Below are positions 18,745-25,656 of a stretch of DNA of 27,962 nt, piece after piece (within the stretch, counting starts at the first letter, position 1; each line of letters begins with the position of its first letter). The position numbers and the translations under genes were made by a program. Source of the stretch: JBAVEL01 sp049587715. Its GTDB lineage: Bacteria > Bacteroidota > Ignavibacteria > UBA10030 > UBA6906. A model generated the notes under the pieces. That model made no database searches. It was not told the DNA's origin and saw nothing but the letters and a program-made list of their open reading frames with translations. Where the stretch lies: positions 1 through 27,962 of the forward strand of contig JBAVEL010000107.1 of the NCBI GenBank assembly GCA_049587715.1, written 5' to 3'.

Positions 18745-19231
18745 GTGGCCACGCTCCTCCCGTTCGAAGCGCTCCTTCTGGATCCCGGACGCATCCCGCC
18801 GGGAGAGTACGCAGGGCCGCCCCCCGGGCGGAACGATGGACGGAGCGGCGGCGCCCTCCCGGAGGGCATTCCTCCCCCTGCCGCCTGTGTGCTCCTTCCT
18901 CCCCCGGGCGGGTCTTTCGATGCGTGTGCCTCCGCTCTGCGGGACGCCCGGACCGAAGGGGTTTTCCCGAGGGATGGCACTCCGGCATGCGATGTGGTCT
19001 CCCCGGATGTCTTGGAGGACCGTCTGGCATGAGAACGGCACGGGTGTTATCTTCCCCCGGGGGAGAACCGCGATGAGAGACGATGCCGCCGCCCGCTTCC
19101 GTCTATGGGGCCCCGTGGGGGAGGGAAGCCTCCGCCCCCCTCCCCCCACGGAGCAGGCCCCGGATCCGCCGTGCGGTTTTCCCGGAGCCCGTCGTGCCGG
19201 AGTGCATGCAGGTGGAGAAAGCCGCTCCTGA
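18745..19231 (+). pseudogene. decayed DUF1015-like gene with frameshift
   Basis: No intact gene fills the 545 bases between era and the uvrC start. A GTG at 18745, 6 bases after GGAG, opens a frame beginning MATLLPFEALLLDP, much like DUF1015 proteins. Later in the same frame LPPPGGSFDACASALRDA and EGVFPRDGTPACDVV resemble the next DUF1015 blocks. That frame stops at 19032. In the adjacent frame, GTGVIFPRGRTAMRDDAAAR follows, resembling the DUF1015 signature GVxFPHExT...D, and runs on to a stop at 19231. I read this as a frameshifted remnant lacking most of the roughly 400-residue protein. Homology was judged by eye; a small unrelated 95-residue gene at 18745-19032 is the alternative. Confidence 0.42.
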
Positions 19232-19241
19232 GGCGGGTGTC

Positions 19242-21119
19242 ATGGCCGGACCTCTCCCCCCCATACGAATGTCCGCCGCCGGTCCGGATCTGCAGGCCCG
19301 GCTGGATGGTCTTCCCGCGGGCCCCGGCGTGTACCTGCACAAGGATGCCGGAGACCGCGTGCTGTACGTGGGCAAGGCCAAGAACCTCCGGGTGCGGGTC
19401 CGGCAGTATTTCAGACCCTCTCCCGCCCGGGATCCCCGCATCGCCCGGATGCTGGCCCGGGCCTCCGACCTGGAGGTGATCGTCACGGATTCCGAGGTGG
19501 AAGCCCTGATTCTGGAGGCGAACCTCATCCGCAGATTCCGTCCTCCGTACAACGTGACGCTCAAGGACGACAAGAGCTATCCCTTCATCGTGATCACGCG
19601 GGAGACCTACCCGCGGGTGTTCGTGACACGCAGGGTCGTGCGGGATGGATCCAGGTATTTCGGCCCCTACACAGACGTGAAGCACGTGCGGGCGGCCCTG
19701 CGGGCGGTGCGGAGTCTGTTCAAGATCCGGAGCTGCAACGAGGACATCGACGCGGAGACAATCCGGAGGGGGAAGATCAGGATCTGTCTGGATTTCCACA
19801 TCGGGAAATGTGAGGGCCCCTGCGAGGGTCGTGTGAGCGCCGAGCGCTACGGGAGGATGATCGGGCAGGCGGCGCGCCTTCTGGAAGGACGGACCGGCGA
19901 CCTCATGCGCGTGGTGCGGTCGGAGATGGAAGAGGCGGCGGCGGCCCTCCGCTTCGAGGAGGCCTCCATGCTCCGGGATCGCCTGAAGGGGCTGGAGGCC
20001 TACGGGGCGAGGCAGCAGGCCGTGGGGCCGGATCCGGTGAACAGGGATGTGGCGATGGCGGCGGTACAGGGGGACAGGGCCTGCGGGGTGATCTTCCGGA
20101 TCCGGGAAGGAAGGATGGTGGGACGGCGGCACCACTACCTTGCGAACGTCGAGGGGCGGAGCGAGGAGGACGTGATCTCCGCCCTGCTGCAGCAGCACTA
20201 TCTGGAAGAGGATGCGCTCCCGGAGGAAATCCTGGTTGCCGCCCTTCCCTCCGATGAGGCCGCGTTGAGGGAATGGCTCGGGTCGCGGCGCCAGGGTCCG
20301 GTCTCCATCCGTATCGGGGCGGGAGACGCAGAGGGCACGCTCCTCGCACTGGCGCGCACGAACGCGCGCTTTCTTCTGGATGAGCTCAACATCAAACGCC
20401 TCCAGCGCGCCGAGTCCGTTCCCCGGTCGCTGGAGGCCCTCCAGAAGGATCTGCGCCTCGGGTCCCTTCCCCGCCGGATCGAGTGCTTCGACATCTCCAC
20501 AACGGGGGGGAAGGACACGGTGGCCGCTCTGGTGGTCTTTGAAGACGGGAAACCCCGGAGGAGCGAGTACCGGCACTACCGGATCCGGACCGTGAGCGGG
20601 GTGGATGACTTTGCCGCCATGCGCGAGGTGGTGGGCCGGCGCTATGCGCGGGTGCAGCGGGAAGGACAGGCGCTCCCCTCCCTCGTGCTCGTGGACGGGG
20701 GAAAAGGGCAGCTTGCCAGCGCGCGTGCCGCTCTCAGCTCCCTCGGTCTCGACAATCTGCCGGCGGCCGGACTGGCCAAACGGCTGGAGGAGGTCTTTCT
20801 CCCCGATGCCCCGGAACCGCTCCTGATTGCACGATCATCGCCGGGTCTGCGCCTCCTGCAGCGGGTCCGGGATGAAGCCCACCGCTTTGCCGTGGCGTAT
20901 CACCGGAGTGTCCGGTCGCGCAGGACGCTCCAGACGGAGCTGGATCTGATCCGCGGGGTGGGGAAGAAGCGTGCGGCGGAGCTGCTGGAGGCCTTCGGGT
21001 CGGTCCAGGGAGTGCGGTTTGCGACACCCGAGCAGATGGCTGAAGTGGTGGGGGAACGCGTGGCCGTCCGGATTGCCGAGCGCTTTGCACGCTCCCCCGA
21101 GGAGGAGACGCCTCCATGA
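19242..21119 (+). CDS. uvrC: excinuclease ABC subunit C
   Basis: The nuclease of UvrABC nucleotide-excision repair, cutting both sides of a lesion. From the chosen start it has 625 residues: a GIY-YIG domain (GVY at 29-31, YVGKAKNLR at 42-50) for the 3' cut; four cysteines in the pattern SC...CL...KCEGPC, matching those reported to bind an Fe-S cluster; a UVR segment (ALRFEEASMLRDRLKGLE); an RNase H-like domain (RIECFDIS, LVDGGKGQL) for the 5' cut; and C-terminal helix-hairpin-helix (IRGVGKKRAAELLEAFG). Starts at 19206, 19242 and 19269 are all in frame with weak ribosome sites; 19242 is a compromise. Its stop overlaps the next start as ATGA. Confidence 0.94.
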   Translation: MAGPLPPIRMSAAGPDLQARLDGLPAGPGVYLHKDAGDRVLYVGKAKNLRVRVRQYFRPSPARDPRIARMLARASDLEVIVTDSEVEALILEANLIRRFRPPYNVTLKDDKSYPFIVITRETYPRVFVTRRVVRDGSRYFGPYTDVKHVRAALRAVRSLFKIRSCNEDIDAETIRRGKIRICLDFHIGKCEGPCEGRVSAERYGRMIGQAARLLEGRTGDLMRVVRSEMEEAAAALRFEEASMLRDRLKGLEAYGARQQAVGPDPVNRDVAMAAVQGDRACGVIFRIREGRMVGRRHHYLANVEGRSEEDVISALLQQHYLEEDALPEEILVAALPSDEAALREWLGSRRQGPVSIRIGAGDAEGTLLALARTNARFLLDELNIKRLQRAESVPRSLEALQKDLRLGSLPRRIECFDISTTGGKDTVAALVVFEDGKPRRSEYRHYRIRTVSGVDDFAAMREVVGRRYARVQREGQALPSLVLVDGGKGQLASARAALSSLGLDNLPAAGLAKRLEEVFLPDAPEPLLIARSSPGLRLLQRVRDEAHRFAVAYHRSVRSRRTLQTELDLIRGVGKKRAAELLEAFGSVQGVRFATPEQMAEVVGERVAVRIAERFARSPEEETPP

Positions 21120-23104
21120 CGCGCCCTGCCCTGCGCCAGGAACCATCCGGAAGGGAAGGGACGCTCCGGGTCCTCGTGACGGGCTGGGGTTTGTTGCTCA
21201 CGGGTCTCGTCCTGGCGGGCATGATCTTCCCCTCCCCCCTCAACTGGGGTTTCCATTCCCTTGCTTTCCTTCCGCTCTGGCTGCAGGTCCTTCTCCCCCT
21301 CCTGATGGGCGCCGCGTGGCTCCCCGGGGTGCAGACGCGGCTCGGGGCGGGTTTCCGGATGCCCCTCGCACCGTCCGTGTTGCGGGGTCTCCGTGCGGTG
21401 CTTCTCATCGGGGGGGGGATGGCCCTGTTCTGGGGGCTGAGGCAGGCCACCTTCTTCCTGGGGGACGGCTTTGTGACCACGCGCGCACTCGCCGGTGTGG
21501 AGACCGCCTCCGACATCCACCGGAACTTCGCGCACGCCCCCGTACCCGGCTTCATTGCCTGGCAGACCCATCGGGCACTTCATGCGCTCACCGGCGAAAC
21601 CTTCACGCATCCCGCGTTTCAGGCGGTCAGCATCGCGAGCGGCGGCATCGGCCTTGTGCTCCTCTGGAGTCTCGCCCGGGCGTGCTCCACGGAAGAAAGG
21701 GACCGCGCCGGGGTGTTCTTCTTTCTCCTGGGGGGAGGATGCATCCAGCTCTTCTTCGGCTATGTGGAAACCTATCCCCTGACCTACGCGGCGCTGCTCC
21801 TGTTCCTGCTGCTTGCGCTGGCCCAACTGGAGGACCGGGTGCACCCGCTCTTCCCGGCGGCGTCCTATGCCCTGCTCCTGGGGTGCCACTTCGGGGCGGC
21901 CTGGTTCCTGCCCGCCCAGGGATTCCTCCTGGTGGATGCCTTCCGGCGGGGCGGGATGCGCCGGGCTCTCGGGGCCGCTCTGGGCGGAGGAGGGGTGTTT
22001 GCGCTGATCCTGCTTCTGCTGGGCTATCCCTTCCCCGAGGCGGCCGCCGTTTTTGCGGGAGCCCGGGAAGCGCATCTGCTTCCCCTGTTCAGAGTCGAAA
22101 ACCACTGGCAGTCCTACCCCCTCCTCTCCTGGGCCCACCTTGCGGATCTCGCCAATCTGGCCGTTCTGGTGAGTCCCTGGGCCGTTCCGGTTCTGCTTGC
22201 GCCCGGGGGCGGGGCGTGGAAGAGCACGCGACACCCCGGCATTCTCTTCCTGGGCATCGCCTCCGCTTCGGGAGCCGGCTTTGCCGCCCTCCTGGGATTC
22301 CGGTTGGGCATGAGCCGCGATTGGGATGCTGCGGGCCTGTTTCTCTTTCCCCTCACCGTGCTGGCCGCGTTCCTCTGGCAGAAAGGGGGGGGGAACCCCC
22401 TCCTGCGCAGGAGCCTCATGGGAGCCATGGCCGCCACGGCAATCGTGCCGGCCGCCGGCTGGGTGTTCCTCAACGCATCGGAGGAGGGGGCGGCCCGGCG
22501 CCAGGAGATCCTGATCGACGAGCGGCTCTGGAGCGGAGGGGCGGTGGCATTTGCCCTGGAAGACCTCTCGGGCTTCTACAGGGACAGAGGCGAATACGAC
22601 CGGACGCTCGCCTACCTGCTCCGGTCTCTGAGCTATGACTCCACGAATGCGCGGCGGTGGGCCAATGCCGGCGGGATGTATGTCCGGCTGGACAGCGCCG
22701 ACCGGGCGGTGGAGGCGCTCTTGAAGGCCCTCCGCTGGGGGAGCACGCTCCCCGAGGTCTACGTCACCCTGGGGACCCTGCTCCTGGAGCGGGGGAGATA
22801 TGATGAGGGCGTGGAAGTGTTGAAGAACGGGCTTGCCGTGCATCCCGCGCTTCCCTGGGCTGCGTACAACATCGGCTCCATTCTGGGGAGGGTCCAGGGA
22901 AGACACCGGGAGGCGCTGGAATACCTGGATCGCGCCATCCGCCAGACTCCCCGTTTCCCCATGGCCTACTATCAGGCGGGGAGAAGCTGCGAGCATCTGG
23001 GGGAGGAGGGGATGATGAGGGCATACTACGGGGAATTCCTCCGCCTTGCCCCCTCCCACCCCCTTGCCCCAGAAGTCCGCAAACGGCTCGGGGCGGGTCC
23101 CTGA
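21116..23104 (+). CDS. polytopic membrane protein with C-terminal TPR domain
   Basis: A 662-residue protein without a named function. The first 450 residues hold about ten hydrophobic segments (for example near 18-38, 48-67, 92-108, 174-188, 198-214, 222-236, 291-303, 345-362, 376-394, 405-421, 434-452). The first long loop has LGDG at 115-118, a place where GT-C-type glycosyltransferases carry acidic residues, and GYVETYPLTY at 215-224 recurs in similar TPR membrane proteins. Residues about 475-655 form four to five tetratricopeptide-like repeats (for example LPEVYVTLGTLLLERGRYDE). Translation is coupled to uvrC by ATGA. A glycosyl-transfer role is conjecture. Confidence 0.8.
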   Translation: MTRPALRQEPSGREGTLRVLVTGWGLLLTGLVLAGMIFPSPLNWGFHSLAFLPLWLQVLLPLLMGAAWLPGVQTRLGAGFRMPLAPSVLRGLRAVLLIGGGMALFWGLRQATFFLGDGFVTTRALAGVETASDIHRNFAHAPVPGFIAWQTHRALHALTGETFTHPAFQAVSIASGGIGLVLLWSLARACSTEERDRAGVFFFLLGGGCIQLFFGYVETYPLTYAALLLFLLLALAQLEDRVHPLFPAASYALLLGCHFGAAWFLPAQGFLLVDAFRRGGMRRALGAALGGGGVFALILLLLGYPFPEAAAVFAGAREAHLLPLFRVENHWQSYPLLSWAHLADLANLAVLVSPWAVPVLLAPGGGAWKSTRHPGILFLGIASASGAGFAALLGFRLGMSRDWDAAGLFLFPLTVLAAFLWQKGGGNPLLRRSLMGAMAATAIVPAAGWVFLNASEEGAARRQEILIDERLWSGGAVAFALEDLSGFYRDRGEYDRTLAYLLRSLSYDSTNARRWANAGGMYVRLDSADRAVEALLKALRWGSTLPEVYVTLGTLLLERGRYDEGVEVLKNGLAVHPALPWAAYNIGSILGRVQGRHREALEYLDRAIRQTPRFPMAYYQAGRSCEHLGEEGMMRAYYGEFLRLAPSHPLAPEVRKRLGAGP

Positions 23105-23213
23105 GCCGCCGGGGGCGATGGGGACGGCTCTGTGCTGGGGGGACAACTTCGCGCCCGTTCCTCCGTAGAAGAATGCAGTCCCCCGGGTTTGCGTGCCACT
23201 TGCGGAGACGGAC

Positions 23214-23831
23214 ATGCGCCTCATGATCCTGTTTCTTCTTTCCCTTCTCCTTTCCGCCTGCGGCCGGGACCAGGAGCCGGCCGGCCCGCCTCCGGCCGCT
23301 TCCGTGATTCTCCCTCTGGCATCCGGCAACTCCTGGACCTATCAGGTGATATCCCTGGACACGGCCGGCCAACAGCACGTGGGAGGGATGATGCTGAGTG
23401 TGGGCCGGGATACTCTCTTCGGGGGGGAGCGCTGGTTCGGCCTCTTTCCCGGCTCGTGGTCTGCCAACAGGCCGGACGGGGTCTGGCAGCGGGAGGGGGA
23501 GGGGGCTCCCTACCTCTTCTGGCGGTTCCCCGCGTCCGCCGGGGATTCGTATCCTGTGGGGGGGGATTCCATGACGGTTCTTTCCACCTACCAGAGCGTT
23601 GCGGTCCCGCACGGCGTGCATATCTGCCACGTCTACCGGCAGGGTTCGGACACCTACTACTACCTGGCTCCCCTCGTGGGGCTTGTCAAGATGGAACTCT
23701 ACTCCCCCGCCGGGCTGACGGTTCTCTCCCTGGCGGCCATGACCCTGCATGGACCGGAGGTTTCCGGGGATCCGTCTGCATTTCCACCCCCGGGGTTGCC
23801 GGGAACCCCTGTTTTTCGTACATTGGAATAA
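23214..23831 (+). CDS. putative lipoprotein, unknown function
   Basis: A 205-residue product starting with a textbook lipoprotein signal: MRLMILFLLSLLLSAC, lipidated C16, then GRDQEPAGPPP as flexible tether. The mature part looks beta-rich, opening LPLASGNSWTYQV, a start seen in many secreted proteins of unknown function that describe a value as formatted text or bind a ligand in a beta-barrel. I cannot assign a family. The ATG at 23214 is preferred over the GTG at 23193 because it puts Arg at position 2 before the hydrophobic run and has GGAGACGG just upstream. The 109 bases before it hold no promoter I can defend. Its last codons contain the tRNA promoter. Confidence 0.8.
   Translation: MRLMILFLLSLLLSACGRDQEPAGPPPAASVILPLASGNSWTYQVISLDTAGQQHVGGMMLSVGRDTLFGGERWFGLFPGSWSANRPDGVWQREGEGAPYLFWRFPASAGDSYPVGGDSMTVLSTYQSVAVPHGVHICHVYRQGSDTYYYLAPLVGLVKMELYSPAGLTVLSLAAMTLHGPEVSGDPSAFPPPGLPGTPVFRTLE
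23796..23824 (+). promoter_or_regulatory. sigma70-type promoter of the tRNA-Val / pyr transcript
   Basis: TTGCCG at 23796-23801, a 17-base spacer, then TACATT at 23819-23824, inside the 3' end of the lipoprotein gene. The expected start near 23831 is about 21 bases before the tRNA 5' end. No further promoter is visible between the tRNA and pyrR, so the pyr operon may depend on this one. Confidence 0.5.
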
Positions 23832-23851
23832 CCCGGCACATGCGGGCCGAA

Positions 23852-23929
23852 GGGCGATTAGCTCAGTTGGTTCAGAGCGCACGGTTCACATCCGTGAGGT
23901 CATAGGTTCAAGTCCTATATCGCCCACCA
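23852..23929 (+). tRNA. tRNA-Val (anticodon CAC), CCA encoded
   Basis: A complete cloverleaf: acceptor stem GGGCGAT (23852-23858) with ATCGCCC (23919-23925), D stem GCTC/GAGC, anticodon stem CACGG/CCGTG with loop TTCACAT, so the anticodon is CAC and decodes GUG valine codons. The variable loop is AGGTC, the T arm ATAGG-TTCAAGT-CCTAT, the discriminator A at 23926, and CCA is in the DNA at 23927-23929. It is 78 bases long with CCA. Confidence 0.97.
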
Positions 23930-23935
23930 CCCGGC

Positions 23936-23952
23936 GAACGCACGGTGCGTTC
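23936..23952. terminator. small hairpin after tRNA-Val
   Basis: A perfect 7-bp stem GAACGCA/TGCGTTC with a 3-base CGG loop, optionally extended by CCGG on each side. It starts 6 bases after the tRNA CCA and ends 12 bases before the PyrR-binding element. No T-run follows, so it could be a processing signal as well as a weak terminator. Confidence 0.35.
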
Positions 23953-23964
23953 CCGGTTCCTCAC

Positions 23965-23998
23965 CCCTTTAAGTCCTGTCCCGAGAGGCGGGCAAGGG
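23965..23998 (+). promoter_or_regulatory. PyrR-binding RNA hairpin (pyr leader element)
   Basis: The lower stem CCCTT (23965-23969) pairs exactly with AAGGG (23994-23998). Above an internal loop containing AAGT, an upper stem pairs 23975-23980 with 23987-23992 and is capped by the hexaloop CCGAGA (23981-23986). This fits the known PyrR-binding rule: CNGNGA hexaloop, upper stem closing as UC/GG, A/G-rich internal bulge, CCCTTTAA at the 5' side and AAGGG at the 3' side. PyrR bound to UMP would stabilise it. It lies directly before pyrR-pyrB-pyrC. No convincing terminator or antiterminator follows, but the 3' AAGGG is a Shine-Dalgarno for the leader ORF at 24005. Confidence 0.85.
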
Positions 23999-24004
23999 AA
24001 TACC

Positions 24005-24136
24005 ATGCCTCACGATCCGATCTTCCCTCCCCCGGCACTTGCCACAGGAGGCGTATCTTCCCCCGCACCCGATCCGCCGCGGGAGGTCTTCCAACCATTT
24101 CTTTCCGGATGCCGCCGTGCGAAAAGTCAAAGGTAG
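24005..24136 (+). CDS. 43-residue leader ORF of the pyr operon
   Basis: An ATG at 24005 lies 6 bases after the AAGGG that closes the PyrR-binding hairpin. The frame runs 43 codons (MPHDPIFPPPALATGG..., Pro-rich, ending RRAKSQR) and stops at 24134-24136, four bases before the pyrR ATG. The pyrR ribosome site AAAGG (24129-24133) is inside its last codons. The peptide shows no known domain. Its likely value is in being translated: ribosomes finishing here would open or reload on pyrR, so PyrR binding upstream would silence both. This is inferred from layout, not shown. Confidence 0.5.
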   Translation: MPHDPIFPPPALATGGVSSPAPDPPREVFQPFLSGCRRAKSQR

Positions 24137-24140
24137 AATC

Positions 24141-24668
24141 ATGGATGAGACCGGCATGGAGCGGACGCTCACGCGGCTTGCCCATGAGGTCCTGGAGCGG
24201 AACAGAGGCGCAGGGAGCATTGCCATCGTGGGGATCAAGACACGCGGGGAGTTCATCGCCCGCAGGATCGCCGGCGCCGTCGCCCGCATCGAACACGTCA
24301 CGCCTCCTCTGGGCTCGATGGACATCACGCTCTACCGGGATGATCTGCACGGCAGACTCGAGCAGCCGCAGCTGAAAAGCACGGACATCCTGTTCAGCAT
24401 AACCGACAGGGATGTGGTGCTGGTGGACGATGTGCTCTACACCGGACGCACCGTCCGGGCGGCGCTGGATGAGCTCATCGATCTGGGGCGCCCGCGGACC
24501 ATCCAGCTTGCCGTCCTCGTGGACCGGGGGCACCGCCAGCTCCCCATCAAGGCGGACTACGTGGGGAAGAACGTGCCGACCTCCTTCGGGGAGTCGATCC
24601 GGGTGCATATCCGGGAGGTGGACGGAGCGGATGAGGTGCTCTACATGGATGTGGAAGAACCAGCCTGA
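24141..24668 (+). CDS. pyrR: PyrR, pyr operon regulator / uracil phosphoribosyltransferase
   Basis: A 175-residue RNA-binding regulator that senses UMP and binds the pyr leader hairpin; many PyrR proteins also have weak uracil phosphoribosyltransferase activity. The PRPP-binding motif is VVLVDDVLYTGRT at 92-104. Other family markers are LTRLAHEVLERN, IVGIKTRGEFIARR, DITLYRDDL and LPIKADYVGKNVPTS. Two starts are possible: the ATG at 24141, preceded by AAAGG at 7 bases, and an in-frame GTG at 24117 that adds eight residues similar to the Bacillus N-terminus but has a poor ribosome site. I chose 24141. A PyrR site upstream and pyrB, pyrC downstream confirm the role. Confidence 0.94.
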   Translation: MDETGMERTLTRLAHEVLERNRGAGSIAIVGIKTRGEFIARRIAGAVARIEHVTPPLGSMDITLYRDDLHGRLEQPQLKSTDILFSITDRDVVLVDDVLYTGRTVRAALDELIDLGRPRTIQLAVLVDRGHRQLPIKADYVGKNVPTSFGESIRVHIREVDGADEVLYMDVEEPA

Positions 24669-24678
24669 GGATCCGACA

Positions 24679-25599
24679 ATGCCCCTCCAGAGCCGACACC
24701 TGCTGGGATTGGACGGCATGCCCCGGGAGGACATCCAGCTTCTGCTGGACACGGCCGCGTCCTTCCGGGAAGTGCTGGACCGGCCGATCAAGAAGGTTCC
24801 CCCCCTGCAGGGAAAGACGGTTGCGAACATGTTCTTTGAAAACTCCACGCGCACGCGGCTTTCGTTCGAGCTGGCCGAGCGGCGCCTCTCCGCGGACGTG
24901 CTGGGGTTTGCCGCCGGGGGGAGCAGCGTCAGCAAGGGGGAGACGCTGAAAGACACGGCCCGGAACATCGAGGCCATGAAGGTGGACATGGTGGTGATGC
25001 GGCACTCCGCCTCCGGAGCCCCCCACTACCTTTCCACGGTGATTGCCTCCAATGTCGTCAACGCCGGGGACGGAGGGCACGAGCATCCCACGCAGGCCTT
25101 GCTGGACATGTACAGCATCAGGGAGAAGCTGGGCCGGCTGGAGGGGCTGCATGTCTGCATTCTGGGGGACATCGCACACAGCCGGGTCGCCCGCTCCAAT
25201 ATCTTCGGACTGCGCGCCATGGGGGCCCGCGTGACCGTGTGCGGTCCGGCCACCATGATTCCCCGGGAGGTGGAGCGCCTGGGCGTGCAGGTCAGCCATG
25301 ACATTGACGAGGTGATTCCGCATGCCGACGTCATCAATGTGCTGCGCATCCAGCTGGAGCGGGATGCGGGGCGGCTCTTCCCCTCGATCCGGGAATACCG
25401 GACCCGCTTCGGGCTGACCCGGCAGCGCCTGGAACGGGCGGGCACGCCCGTGACCATCCTGCACCCCGGGCCCATCAACCGGGATGTGGAGCTCTCCGCC
25501 GATGTGGCCGACGGAGAGCACTCCCTGATTCTGACGCAGGTGCTGAACGGGGTCGCGGTCCGGATGGCGGTGCTCTACCTGCTGGGAACGGGAGGCTGA
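24679..25599 (+). CDS. pyrB: aspartate carbamoyltransferase catalytic subunit
   Basis: 306 residues; catalyses carbamoyl phosphate plus aspartate to N-carbamoylaspartate, the first committed step of pyrimidine synthesis. The carbamoyl-phosphate loop is FENSTRTR at 53-60, the SKGET loop at 85-89, HPTQALLDMY at 136-145 and HPGPINRDVE near 265. Aspartate-binding residues around NVLRIQLER are in place. A GAGGA ribosome site overlaps the pyrR stop region 9 bases before the ATG. There is no pyrI regulatory subunit in the window; with active pyrC directly after it, the enzyme is probably of the class B or C type. Confidence 0.96.
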   Translation: MPLQSRHLLGLDGMPREDIQLLLDTAASFREVLDRPIKKVPPLQGKTVANMFFENSTRTRLSFELAERRLSADVLGFAAGGSSVSKGETLKDTARNIEAMKVDMVVMRHSASGAPHYLSTVIASNVVNAGDGGHEHPTQALLDMYSIREKLGRLEGLHVCILGDIAHSRVARSNIFGLRAMGARVTVCGPATMIPREVERLGVQVSHDIDEVIPHADVINVLRIQLERDAGRLFPSIREYRTRFGLTRQRLERAGTPVTILHPGPINRDVELSADVADGEHSLILTQVLNGVAVRMAVLYLLGTGG

Positions 25600-25656
25600 G
25601 GGCGCCCCGGCTCTGCGGGGGAACAACCAAAGGAAACACGGAACGGAAGGCCGGCC

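Noticed and set aside
20900..23329. An 809-codon - strand open frame opposite uvrC and the TPR gene
   Set aside because: No family motif; composition is that of an antisense shadow of the real + strand genes.
24026..24051. CCTCC/GGAGG hairpin in the pyr leader as an attenuator terminator
   Set aside because: Only 5 bp with a 16-base loop and no T-run; a competing antiterminator was not found. Translational control fits better.
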